From assembly GCF_001751365.1 (NCBI RefSeq), contig NZ_LJGT01000038.1, positions 409,271 through 473,270 on the forward strand: a stretch of 64,000 bases of DNA. The letters run 5' to 3'. The translations under genes and the position numbers were made by a program. Origin of the DNA: Streptomyces abyssalis (GTDB lineage: Bacteria; Actinomycetota; Actinomycetes; Streptomycetales; Streptomycetaceae). Numbering within the stretch: the first letter of the stretch is position 1; each line of letters opens with the position of its first letter. The notes under the pieces are model-generated. The model was not told the DNA's origin and did not search any database. It saw only the letters and a program-made list of their open reading frames with translations. This document shows, piece by piece, positions 53,585-63,000 of this stretch.

Positions 53585-54286
53585 ATGACCGTACGCACCA
53601 CGGACCTCCCCGATCCCGCGCGCCAGGACTCCCGCGTCGCCTTCTTCAGCAGGTGGAGGGTGGCAGGGCCCGGGGAACGGGACGCCGCACTCGACGCCAT
53701 CGCCGCCGTATGGGAGCGCGAGCCCTGGCCCTCACCCGAGCTCCTCTCGTACCACCTCTTCGCAGGAGAGGACGGCCGCACTCTGCTGCACCACTCGCAG
53801 TGGACGAGCGACGACGCCTACGAGACCTACGCGCGCGATCACCGCCAGGCCCGTATCGACGAGATCGACGCCGCCGTACCGGGCATCGAACGCATCGAAA
53901 TCGGCCGTTTCCGCCACTACCGCAGCGGCGGCATGGAGGGCGACCCCCGCACGGCGGGCTGCCTCGTCATCGTCGAGGCCGAGTTCGACGGACCCGACCC
54001 CGCCCGCCAACGTGCCTGGGTGGACGCGGTGCTCGAAGCCCTTGAGAGCGATCCGGAGCCCCCGGCGGGCGGCATCTCGGCGCACTTCCACCTCTCCACG
54101 GACGGCACGCGCGTCGTGAACTACGCCGAATGGGAGAGCGCTCAGGCCCACATCGACGCCCTGCACCCGCCCGGGGTGGGAGTCGGCGGCCCCACGGAGC
54201 AGTGGAAGCGGGTGCAGGAGTTTCCGGGGCTGACGGCCGGCGGCGTCGACCGCTTCCGGCCGGCGTTCGGACTCGTACCGGGGTGA
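53585..54286 (+). CDS. Two-domain antibiotic biosynthesis monooxygenase (ABM)-like protein
   Basis: 233 residues from ATG 6 nt after GGAGGAAG. Two ferredoxin-like repeats are visible: residues ~18-105 (FFSRWRVAGPGERDAALDAI ... LLHHSQWTSDDAYETYARDH) and ~130-215 (VEAEFDGPDPARQRAWVDAVL ... NYAEWESAQAHIDAL). Single-domain ABM enzymes oxidise quinone-type compounds or dimerise; here two domains are fused. A MerR-type operator upstream suggests induction by redox-active compounds. Confidence 0.82.
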   Translation: MTVRTTDLPDPARQDSRVAFFSRWRVAGPGERDAALDAIAAVWEREPWPSPELLSYHLFAGEDGRTLLHHSQWTSDDAYETYARDHRQARIDEIDAAVPGIERIEIGRFRHYRSGGMEGDPRTAGCLVIVEAEFDGPDPARQRAWVDAVLEALESDPEPPAGGISAHFHLSTDGTRVVNYAEWESAQAHIDALHPPGVGVGGPTEQWKRVQEFPGLTAGGVDRFRPAFGLVPG

Positions 54287-54405
54287 CCTTGCAACTCCCG
54301 TTCACAGCACGGTCATGCGTATGATCACTCAACAGGGCATATGTCCATCAGCCCGCTTAGTCGGCGGTGCGCCGAAGGTCACCCTAGAGCGGGATTGGGG
54401 CAGGA

Positions 54406-54699
54406 ATGGGCGAGGCGGAGAATCCGCATGCCGAGCTGGAGCAACTCCGCCGCGCCATGGAGACGCGTCCCGTCATCGACCAGGCACACGGTGTCCTGAT
54501 GGCGGTCTACCGCTGCACTCCCGACGACGCGTGGAACGTTCTCGTCACCGTCTCCCAGCACACCAACACCAAGCTGCACCAGGTGGCGACCGCACTGGTG
54601 GAGTCCACACAGGGCAGCTCCCTGCCCGAGTCGCTGAGCTCCGCCCTCCGCGCCGCGCTGCCGGCCCCCTCACCGGACCAGACAGGGCAAGGCGCGTAA
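54406..54699 (+). CDS. Stand-alone ANTAR-domain RNA-binding protein
   Basis: 97 residues. The ANTAR core has RRAMETRPVIDQAHGVLMAVYRCTPDDAWNVL and SQHTNTKLHQVATALV (about residues 15-67), the three-helix RNA-binding pattern. There is no receiver or GAF domain, so control must come from expression or a partner. ANTAR proteins prevent transcription termination by binding dual hairpins. It lies 21 bp before the P-type ATPase, same strand. Confidence 0.88.
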   Translation: MGEAENPHAELEQLRRAMETRPVIDQAHGVLMAVYRCTPDDAWNVLVTVSQHTNTKLHQVATALVESTQGSSLPESLSSALRAALPAPSPDQTGQGA

Positions 54700-54720
54700 A
54701 ACGCCCGTAACGTCGATTGC

Positions 54721-57237
54721 ATGACGGAGCGGACGGGCACCGCCACCGGGACCCATGGCCACGCCCCGCGGCGCGGCCTGAGCACCGAGGAGGTCGAGGA
54801 GCGGACCGCACGCGGCGAGATCAACGACGTGCCCGTTCACACCAGCCGCTCGCTCACGGACATCGTCCGCGCCAACGTCTTCACACGCTTCAACGCCATC
54901 ATCGGCGTCCTCTTCGTGATCATCCTCGTCGTCGGGCCGGTGCAGGACAGCCTCTTCGGCTTCGTGATCCTCGCGAACACCCTCATCGGCATCGTCCAGG
55001 AGCTGCGTGCCAAGCGGACCCTGGACAACCTCGCCGTCATCGGTGAGGTGCGGCCCGTCGTCAGACGGGACGGGAGAAGCCTCTCCCTCTCCACGTCGCA
55101 GATCGTGCTGGACGACCTCATCGAACTCCGTCCCGGCGACAAATGCGTCGTGGACGGCGAGGTCACCGAAGCCGACGGCCTCGAAATCGACGAGTCGCTG
55201 CTGACCGGCGAGGCCGACGCCGTCGCCAAGCAGCCCGGCGACCGGGTCATGTCCGGCAGCTTCGTCGTCGCGGGCAGCGGCACGTTCACCGCGACGCGGG
55301 TGGGACGTGCCGCATACGCGGCGCAGCTCGCCGAGGAGGCCTCCCGCTTCACGCTCGTACACTCCGAGCTGCGCAGCGGCATCAACGATCTGCTGAAATA
55401 CATCACCTGGGTGATCGTCCCGACCGGTGCGGGTCTCGTGCTCAGCCAGCTCTTCGTCGAGCGGGACGACGTCGAGGGCGCCATCCGCCGCATGGTCGGC
55501 GGCATCGCGCCGATGGTGCCGGAGGGTCTCGTGCTGCTGACGTCGATCGCCTTCGCCATCGGCGTCGTACGGCTGGGGCGCAAGCAGTGCCTCGTGCAGG
55601 AACTGCCCGCGATCGAGGGGCTGGCACGGGTGGACGTCGTCTGCCTCGACAAGACCGGCACCCTGACCGAGGGCGGCATGGACGTCGCGGAGGTGCGCGT
55701 CCTCCAGAACGGACACGGACCCACGGACGGTACGTACGTCGAACGGGTGCTCGGAGCTCTCGGCTCCGCCGACCCGCGGCCCAACGCGAGCATGCAGGCG
55801 ATCGTCGACGCCTACCCCCCCGACGGCCGTGGCGGCACGCCCGCGTGGCGTACGGCGCAGACCCTCCCCTTCTCCTCCGCCCGCAAGTACAGCGGAGCGA
55901 CCTTCGTCGAGCAGGACGGCACCCGCCGCACCTGGCTGCTGGGCGCCCCCGACGTGCTGCTTCCGCGCGGCCACCCCGCCCGTGCGGACGTCGACGAACT
56001 CAGCCGCGAGGGGCTGCGCGTCCTGCTGCTGGCAGGCGCCGACCACATGCCCGAGACCTCTGCCCGCACCTCCGGCGGGGAGACCACGGGCGGCGCCGGC
56101 GGGGAGACCCCGGCTGCCGCGGACGAATTCACGCCCGCCGCACTCGTCGTACTGGAGCAGCGGCTGCGGCCCGACGCGGGCGACACACTCCACTACTTCG
56201 CCGAACAGGACGTCGCCGCGAAGGTGCTCTCCGGCGACAACGCCGTCTCCGTCGGCGCCGTCGCCGGGAAGCTGCGGCTGCAGGGCGCACAGAACCCCGT
56301 CGACGCGGCCCGGCTGCCCGAGGACGCGGCCGGGATGGTGCGCGCGCTGGAGAGCGGCACCGTCTTCGGGAGGGTCTCGCCGCGGCAGAAGCAGACGATG
56401 GTCGGCTCGCTGCAGGAGCACGGCCACCACGTCGCGATGACGGGGGACGGAGTCAACGACGTACTGGCGCTGAAGAACGCCGACATCGGCGTCGCCATGG
56501 GCAGCGGCTCCGAGGCGACGCGGGCCGTCGCCCAGATCGTGCTGCTCGACAACAGCTTCGCCGGCCTCCCCTCAGTCGTGGCCGAGGGCCGCCGCGTGAT
56601 CGGCAACATCGAGCGCGTCGCGCACCTCTTCCTCACCAAGACCGTCTACTCGGTGCTGCTGGCGCTGCTGGTGATCGCGTGGCAGGTGCCCTATCCGTTC
56701 CTCCCCCGCCATCTGACGCTCCTGTCCTCCCTCACCATCGGCATCCCCGCCTTCTTCCTCGCCCTCGCGCCCAACAAGGAGCGCGCGAAGCCGCACTTCG
56801 TACGCAGGGTCATGCGGTACGCCGTGCCGGCCGGGCTCATCGCCGGGGCGGCGACCTTCGCCGTGTATCTGCTGGCCCGCAGCCACTACACGGGCCGCGG
56901 GGCGCTGGCGGCGGAGACCAGCGTGGCGACGCTGACGCTCTTCCTGATCACGATGTGGGTGCTCGCCATCGTCGCCCGCCCGTACAGCTGGTGGCGGGTC
57001 GCGCTGGTGCTCACGATGGGGCTGGCCTTCGTGGCCGTCCTCGTCCTGCCCGTCCTGCAACGCTTCTTCGCGCTGAAGCTGGTCGGAACCGCGATGCCGT
57101 GGACGGGGGTGGCCGTCGCGGCCGTCGCGGCGGCGGCTCTGGAGGTCACCTGGCGCTGGGTGACGCGACCGCGGGAGCCGGGCGGGGAGGCCCGGCGAGA
57201 GGAGCGGAAGGCCTTCCAGCGGGAGGGCGAACGTTGA
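54721..57237 (+). CDS. P-type cation ATPase (CtpE-like, probable calcium)
   Basis: 838 residues. Actuator TGES-equivalent LTGEAD (161-166), phosphorylation site DKTGTL at Asp310, and hinge TGDGVNDVLALKNADIGVAMGSGSEA (about 577-602). MVPEGLVLLTS (265-275), in place of the PEGLP of classical calcium pumps, is a mark I associate with the CtpE group, whose mycobacterial member transports calcium. About ten membrane segments by hydropathy. A Gly/Thr-rich insert (about residues 440-465) is low complexity. It follows the ANTAR gene without a clear ribosome site and ends with a basic tail. Confidence 0.93.
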   Translation: MTERTGTATGTHGHAPRRGLSTEEVEERTARGEINDVPVHTSRSLTDIVRANVFTRFNAIIGVLFVIILVVGPVQDSLFGFVILANTLIGIVQELRAKRTLDNLAVIGEVRPVVRRDGRSLSLSTSQIVLDDLIELRPGDKCVVDGEVTEADGLEIDESLLTGEADAVAKQPGDRVMSGSFVVAGSGTFTATRVGRAAYAAQLAEEASRFTLVHSELRSGINDLLKYITWVIVPTGAGLVLSQLFVERDDVEGAIRRMVGGIAPMVPEGLVLLTSIAFAIGVVRLGRKQCLVQELPAIEGLARVDVVCLDKTGTLTEGGMDVAEVRVLQNGHGPTDGTYVERVLGALGSADPRPNASMQAIVDAYPPDGRGGTPAWRTAQTLPFSSARKYSGATFVEQDGTRRTWLLGAPDVLLPRGHPARADVDELSREGLRVLLLAGADHMPETSARTSGGETTGGAGGETPAAADEFTPAALVVLEQRLRPDAGDTLHYFAEQDVAAKVLSGDNAVSVGAVAGKLRLQGAQNPVDAARLPEDAAGMVRALESGTVFGRVSPRQKQTMVGSLQEHGHHVAMTGDGVNDVLALKNADIGVAMGSGSEATRAVAQIVLLDNSFAGLPSVVAEGRRVIGNIERVAHLFLTKTVYSVLLALLVIAWQVPYPFLPRHLTLLSSLTIGIPAFFLALAPNKERAKPHFVRRVMRYAVPAGLIAGAATFAVYLLARSHYTGRGALAAETSVATLTLFLITMWVLAIVARPYSWWRVALVLTMGLAFVAVLVLPVLQRFFALKLVGTAMPWTGVAVAAVAAAALEVTWRWVTRPREPGGEARREERKAFQREGER

Positions 57238-57330
57238 GCCATGCCCGGCAGACCGGCCGGACGCGGTTTCCCCGCCGGGGGCCTGCGCGTTGCAACGCGC
57301 GGGGTGCGTCCCCGAGTTGGCGTCGTCCGC

Positions 57331-57352
57331 CCCCTGGGCCTTCGGCCCGGGG
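57331..57352 (+). terminator. Terminator after the P-type ATPase gene
   Basis: 9-bp GC stem with a TTC triloop, about 95 bp after the stop codon and just before the tandem array. Confidence 0.7.
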
Positions 57353-57391
57353 AGGGCCGCGCCGGGCAGGCGACGCCCTGCGGCGCGCCTG

Positions 57392-58150
57392 CCGGAGGCC
57401 CGACGTGTACGCGCCAGGTCCACGGCACGCGCCCCGTCGCAGCGGTGGCCGGGGGACGAGGCGGAGACATCGCGAGGCCACGGGCCCAGGACCGAGGCCA
57501 CACCCGGCCACCACCGGCGCCCCTGCCGGAGGACCGACGTATACGCGCCAGGTCCACGGCACGCGCCCCGTCGCAGCGGTGGCCGGGGGACGAGGCGGAG
57601 ACATCGCGAGGCCACGGGCCCAGGTTGCCGAGCCCACACCCGGGCCACCACCGGCGCCCCTGCCGGAGGACCGACGTATACGCGCCAGGTCCACGGCACG
57701 CGCCCCGTCGCAGCGGTGGCCGGGGGACGAGGCGGAGACATCGCGAGGCCACGGGCCCAGGTTGCCGAGCCCACACCCGGGCCACCACCGGCGCCCCTGC
57801 CGGAGGACCGACGTATACGCGCCAGGTCCACGGCACGCGCCCCGTCGCAGCGGTGGCCGGGGGACGAGGCGGAGACATCGCGAGGCCACGGGCCCAGGTT
57901 GCCGAGCCCACACCCGGGCCACCACCGGCGCCCCTGCCGGAGGACCGACGTATACGCGCCAGGTCCACGGCACGCGCCCCGTCGCAGCGGTGGCCGGGGG
58001 ACGAGGCGGAGACATCGCGAGGCCACGGGCCCAGGTTGCCGAGCCCACACCCGGGCCACCACCGGCGCCCCTGCCGGAGGACCGACGTATACGCGCCAGG
58101 TCCACGGCACGCGCCCCGTCGCAGCGGTGGCCGGGGGACGAGGCGGAGGC
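57392..58150. repeat. 137-bp tandem repeat array (non-coding)
   Basis: A 134-bp variant unit (57392-57525), four 137-bp units that look identical (57526, 57663, 57800, 57937 as starts) and a truncated sixth copy (58074 to about 58150). 137 is not a multiple of three, so no constant peptide is encoded on either strand, although stop codons are scarce. Each unit holds GTGGCC...GGCCAC and CCGGC-6-GCCGG inverted repeats. It fills the convergent gap between the ATPase and phosphotransferase genes. Function unknown. Confidence 0.95.
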
Positions 58151-58291
58151 ATCGTCAGGGCCCGTAAGGCCCAGGGGCGAGGGCACCCGCGGCCCGGACC
58201 ACCCCGGGGCGGCGCACCGACGACCGGCAACGCAGCGTGGGCCCCCGGCAGGACGCCGGGAGCACGCCCCGGACCCCCACGGCCTGGGATT

Positions 58292-58313
58292 CCCTCCCGC
58301 GAAGCTGGGAGGG
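58292..58313 (-). terminator. Terminator of the phosphotransferase gene
   Basis: CCCTCCC (58292-58298) with GGGAGGG (58307-58313), 8-nt loop, extended by outer GGGA...TCCC pairs, between the repeat array and the gene. Confidence 0.75.
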
Positions 58314-58329
58314 ACTTCCCGGCCACGCC

Positions 58330-59298
58330 TCAGAACGCGTACCAGCGCACGGCCGCGTCGTCGTCCCGCAGCGAGGCGACGCGGCGTGCGAACTCGCGGC
58401 CCGCCGCCGGGTTTCCGGGCGAGTGCTGCGCCACCCACGCGCAGGCCGCCGTCTCCCGCGCGCCGAGCAGCACGGCGCAGCCCGCCCACTCCCGTACGTC
58501 GAAGCCGTAGGCCCGTACGAAGGCGGAGTAGGCCGCCTCGTCCAGCCCGTAGCGGTCCAGGCTCAGGGCGAGCACCACCAGATCGTGCTCGCGCAGGTCC
58601 TCGGAGAAGGTCTCCAGGTCCAGCAGCAGCGGGCCGTCCGGGCCGATGTGCACGTTGCGCGGCAGAGCGTCGCCGTGCAGCGGCCCGGGCGGCAGCACGG
58701 GGGCGAGCTCCGCGACCGCCGCGGCGAAGTCGTCGCGCCGCGCCCGCAGATACGCCGCGTCCGACGCCGGCACCGCGTCCCCGGCCAGCCGCAGCCAGCG
58801 CTCCACACCCCCGAGCAGATCGCGGCCCGGCAGGTCGAACGGCGGTGCGGGCAGTGCGTGCACGAGGCGCAGCAGCCCGGCGAGATCCACGGGCGCCGCC
58901 GCCCGTACGGGCTCCGGCAGGCGCTGCCAGAAGGTGAGGGGATGCCCGTCGACGACGGTGACGCCGGTCCGCGCCGGCCGCACGGCGGGCACCTGCCGCT
59001 CCTCCAGCCAGGCCGCGACGCGCAGTTCGCGCTCGGCGCGGTGCAGCTGTGACGGGCCGCGTCCGATGCGTACGACCACAGGCTCCGGGCCGGGCAGTGC
59101 GAAGACGGCGTTCTCGCCGAGCGCCAGCAGCTCCGCGTGCTCGGCCTGCTCTCCGGCGGCCGCGAGCAGCGCCCGCGCCCGTGCCTGCGTGAACGGCTGC
59201 GGCTGCGCCAACGGCTGTGCCTGCGTGAACGGCTGTGCCCCGTCCCGTACCTGTGCTCCGTCCCGTCCGCGTCCCGGTTCCGTGCCGTCACCATCCAT
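58330..59298 (-). CDS. Aminoglycoside phosphotransferase-family kinase
   Basis: 322 residues from the ATG giving MDGDGTEP; a longer start is not supported. The N-terminal ~50 residues contain a Gln/Pro-rich repeat (QPFTQAQPLAQPQPF). The kinase core has HGDALPRNV (about residues 210-218), with the catalytic Asp, then LLDLETFSEDLREHDL, the metal-binding Asp region. Members phosphorylate antibiotics, choline or sugars; the sequence does not choose. It overlaps nothing and ends at the tandem array. Confidence 0.85.
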   Translation of the reverse strand: MDGDGTEPGRGRDGAQVRDGAQPFTQAQPLAQPQPFTQARARALLAAAGEQAEHAELLALGENAVFALPGPEPVVVRIGRGPSQLHRAERELRVAAWLEERQVPAVRPARTGVTVVDGHPLTFWQRLPEPVRAAAPVDLAGLLRLVHALPAPPFDLPGRDLLGGVERWLRLAGDAVPASDAAYLRARRDDFAAAVAELAPVLPPGPLHGDALPRNVHIGPDGPLLLDLETFSEDLREHDLVVLALSLDRYGLDEAAYSAFVRAYGFDVREWAGCAVLLGARETAACAWVAQHSPGNPAAGREFARRVASLRDDDAAVRWYAF

Positions 59299-59330
59299 CC
59301 GGGCAGCGTAGGCGGGGCCCCGGGCCTGGG

Positions 59331-59975
59331 CTACTGGTCCCGGGCCGCCTCCTCGTCGGGCAGCCCGATCGAGCCGTACTCGGGGCGCCCCGACCATTCG
59401 TAGGTGTGGATCGCGATACCGGTGCCCGTGGTCGTGGAGTCCGTCAGCTTCATCGCCGTCGGCAGCGCGTCGTCCGCGAACAGCCGCATGCCGTTGCCGA
59501 GGACGACCGGGTAGACCAGCAGCCTGAACACGTCGATGAGGTCGTGCGCCATCAGCGACCGTGCGAGGGTCCCGCTGCCGTGGATCTGCAGCTCACCGCC
59601 TTCGTGCTGCTTCTTCAGCTCCTGGACCTGCTCCGGGACGTTCCCGCTCAGCAGGTTGGTGTTGTTCCACTCGGCGGTCTTGAGCGTCGTGGAGGCCACG
59701 TACTTCGGCAGGGTGTTGAGCTTCGTGGCCACCGGGTCGTCGGGGTCGGTGACGCCCGGCCAGTAGGCGGCGAAGATCTCGTACGTGCGCCGGCCCAGCA
59801 CGAAGCCGCCCGCACCCATGAAGGTGTTCGAGATGAAGTCGCCCATGTCGGCGTCGACGTAGGGAACGACCCAGCCGCCCTGCTCGAAGCCGCCACTGGG
59901 GTCCTCCGAGGGCCCGCCGGGCGCCTGCATGACGCCGTCCAGGGATACGAACGTGGTGAGCGTGAGAGAGGTCAT
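59331..59975 (-). CDS. RibD C-terminal/dihydrofolate reductase-like protein
   Basis: 214 residues. TLTTFVSLDGVMQAPGG at the N-terminus, GRRTYEIF (about 62-69), LQIHGSGTLARSLMAHDLIDVFRLLVYPVVLGNG (about 128-161) are the RibD_C fold and its NADPH-binding glycine stretch. It reduces an unknown pterin-, flavin- or lactam-like substrate; dedicated drug-resistant DHFR is unlikely since folate-site residues are not recognisable. The phosphotransferase gene follows after 32 bp, same strand. Confidence 0.88.
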   Translation of the reverse strand: MTSLTLTTFVSLDGVMQAPGGPSEDPSGGFEQGGWVVPYVDADMGDFISNTFMGAGGFVLGRRTYEIFAAYWPGVTDPDDPVATKLNTLPKYVASTTLKTAEWNNTNLLSGNVPEQVQELKKQHEGGELQIHGSGTLARSLMAHDLIDVFRLLVYPVVLGNGMRLFADDALPTAMKLTDSTTTGTGIAIHTYEWSGRPEYGSIGLPDEEAARDQ

Positions 59976-60065
59976 GCCCCTTTGGACCGGCGGCAGGCAC
60001 GGAACTCATCGGGGCCCCGCTCGGCGCGCGGCACCCCGCGCCGGGTGCCGCGCGGGGTGCCGCGC

Positions 60066-63000
60066 TCAGTCGAACCAGCGCGCCCTCTCCAGCTCGGCCA
60101 CCCGTACCGGGTCCTCCAGCAGAGCGGCCACCTCGAAGCGGCGCGCCCAGCGGCCCGCCGCCCAGGCGAGGCCGGCCGCCACGCCTTCCAGCGTCGCGGC
60201 GTGCAGCACACCGTCCGGGGTGCGGCGCCACTCCACATCGGTGCCGTCGACGACCAGTTCGTCGTGCTCGCGGTACGAGCGGGGCGCCTCCGGGAGCAGC
60301 ACACGCACCGCCTCGGGCACGCCCCGCTCCGTACCCTCGCCGGAGGCGGCCGTGTCGATGCGGCCAGCGACTGTCTCGCTCAGCCGCGCAACCTCCAGCA
60401 CCGCCGCAAGGCCCGCGGCGTGCGCCGGCGCCACCGGCAGCAGAGCCCGGCCGTCCGCCAGCGGCACCAGATCGGGCGCGTCGGCGATCACGGCCTCACT
60501 CCTCGGGGTGACCTCGACCGAACCGGTTCCGGCCCGCACCGTGCGCAACTCGTCGGGGAGCGTGACCTCTTCCGGATCCATCTGGGCCAACAGGCCGTAC
60601 AGGCCGTGCAGTTGGGCGTGGCCGGCCTCCGACTCCGGTTCGGCGAGCCGCCCCAGCAGCTCCGCCGCGCCTCCCGGCTCCTCCAGCAGCGCCGCCGCGG
60701 ACGTACGGATGCCGAGCGCCCGCAGCACCTGGACGTCGCCGAAGCCCGTGGCGTCGGCCTCCTCATAGAGCCCGTCCAGCAGCGCATCGCCGCCGGCCGC
60801 GCGCAGGCCCGCGGGACGGCGGCCGTCCAGCACGGGGTGTCCGCGCAGCCACCAGGCCGTGTACGGCCGGACCGTCTCCGTGACGCCGCCGGGCAGCAGC
60901 ACCCGCACCGGCGCGGTCAGCGCGTCACGCAGCGGCGGCCGTGCGAGCATCGCCAGCGCCTCGGGCCAGCAGTCGTCGTCGACGAGGTCCAGATCCCGTA
61001 CCGCCACCAGTTCCGAGGCGACGGGCGGAACCGCGACCTCCGAGTCCGGAAGCTGGTCGAGCACGTCCTCGCACCACACGTCGACCGCGTCCAGCAGACC
61101 GGCGTCGTCCGGCTCGGCGAAGTCGCCCTCGCGCGGCTCCAGTTCGTCGGGGTCGAGCACCACGTCCGTGGCCCGTACGAGCGCGAAGTCCGCCTGCACA
61201 CCCAAGGCGGTCAGCGGCTGCTCGCCCCACTGTTCCGCCAACTCGCCATCGCAGGCAGCGAGTTCACCCTCACGGATCACGCTCTCGAAGGCGCTGCCGG
61301 GGAAGACCAGTTCGCCCGCCGGTGCGAGCTCCCCGTCCTCGTCGGGCAGCGCGAGCGCACCGAGCCACGGTTCGTCACCGGGCCCCAGACCCGCGTCGCG
61401 TACGAGCCCCAGTACGACCTCGGCCAACTCCTCGGCGTCCAGGGGACCTTCACCGTCCCCGGCCGGACCGCCGTCCCAGGCCGCCTCGCCGTCGTCCAGC
61501 GACGCCGCGACCGCGGCCCGTACCTGCGGAGTCGTCAGAACGGCACGCGGCGTGGCACCGGTGGCGCCGAGCTTCTCCAGCAGCGGGTGCACGGCGTCCT
61601 CGTGCGCCACCTTCAGGCCGAGGCGGGCCAGCCGTCCCGCCCGTTCCGTCTCCATCGCAGAATCCGGCAACGGCAGCAGCACCTGCCGCGGCCCGATGGC
61701 CGTCCTTCCTCCGCCGGGGCCCTCACCGGCCAGCGGCACGGGAAGACCGGTCAGCCGGTCCGGGTCCACTCCGGCGAGCGAGTCGTACAGCCTCCGCCAC
61801 CACTCCGGGGGCCTCTCCACACCCGCGAGGCGGTCGATGACCTCGCCGAGCGGCACCCTCGCGACGTCGAGCGCCCGCAGCTCCGCACGCCGCTCCATCC
61901 CGGCGGGCAGCAGGCTCGGGAACAGCTCCGCGAGCACCGCGACCGTTCCGGCACCGGCGCCCTCCGCGATCTCCGCGTCCCGCGGCCGCAGTACGACCGG
62001 GTCCCCGTCCTCGTCCTTGCCGGCACCGGCGAGGAACGGCACGGACGGAAGCTTCGACAGCAGCAACTGCCGCAGTTCACCGTCGAGTTCGCCCTTCCCC
62101 AGCGGCCCGGGCACGAGATCGACGACGTCCGGTGTCACCGGCCGCCACTCGCGCAGCAACCGCACATACGCGTCGGCCGCACGCTCCAGCAGGAACTCGG
62201 TCAGCGGGCCGGGCGCGACATGGCGCCGCGTCGGCTCCAGGGGGAAGCTCGCGATCAACAGGGCGGGCATGCCCAGCGGTTCGTCCGTCGGCGTCGGCGC
62301 GTGGACGCAGGGCGCCGTCGGAGGCCGTGCGGGGCTGCCGTCCTCCACCGGGACCGCCCACGTCACCGACCAGGCGGGACGCATCCGTTCCTCGACGGGG
62401 CGGTCCTCCAGCAGCGCCGCATCCGCCACACCGCTGTCGTGCGCCACGCACCAGCGCCGCACGTCTCCGCCGTCCCGCCGGACCTCCACGAACGGTCCGT
62501 CCGCGTGCCTGGTCAGCCGCCTGACACCCTCGCCGGTCTCCACGACGACCTCGTCCAGACCGGGCAGCGTCAGCAGCAGCGCATCGTCCACGTCGGCGAG
62601 CAGCCGCTCCGCCAACTCCCCTGCGTTCGCGTCCCGCAGAGGCAGCACCACCACCGTGTCGTACCCCTCGGGCGGCACCTCCCCCGCGCTCCGAGGCAAC
62701 GGCAGCCGCAGCAGCGGCACATGGCCCTCGCGGCGGTCCAACTCCTCCCCGAGCACGGGCTCCTCGCGCGCGGCGTCCCGCACCATCTCCCGCGCCTCGT
62801 TCAGCGACCACCGCACGCCTTCGCCCGTGGCGCCGACGACGGAGGGCTCGTCGCTGATCGCCAGCACGGCGGAGAAGCCCACGCCGAACCGCCCGACCGC
62901 GGCGGCATCTTCGTCACCGCGCTTCGCCGAGGCACGCAGCGTCGACAGCGACTCGACGCCGCTCGCGTCCAGCGGCGCGCCGCTGTTGGCGACGGTCAGC

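Noticed and set aside
57392..58150. CRISPR array
   Set aside because: Units are contiguous 137-bp copies with no unique spacers and no cas genes nearby.
55143..58937. Very long open frames through the 137-bp array on both strands
   Set aside because: They result from few stop codons in GC-rich DNA; the period is not a multiple of three, and real genes (the ATPase and phosphotransferase) use other frames or the opposite strand.
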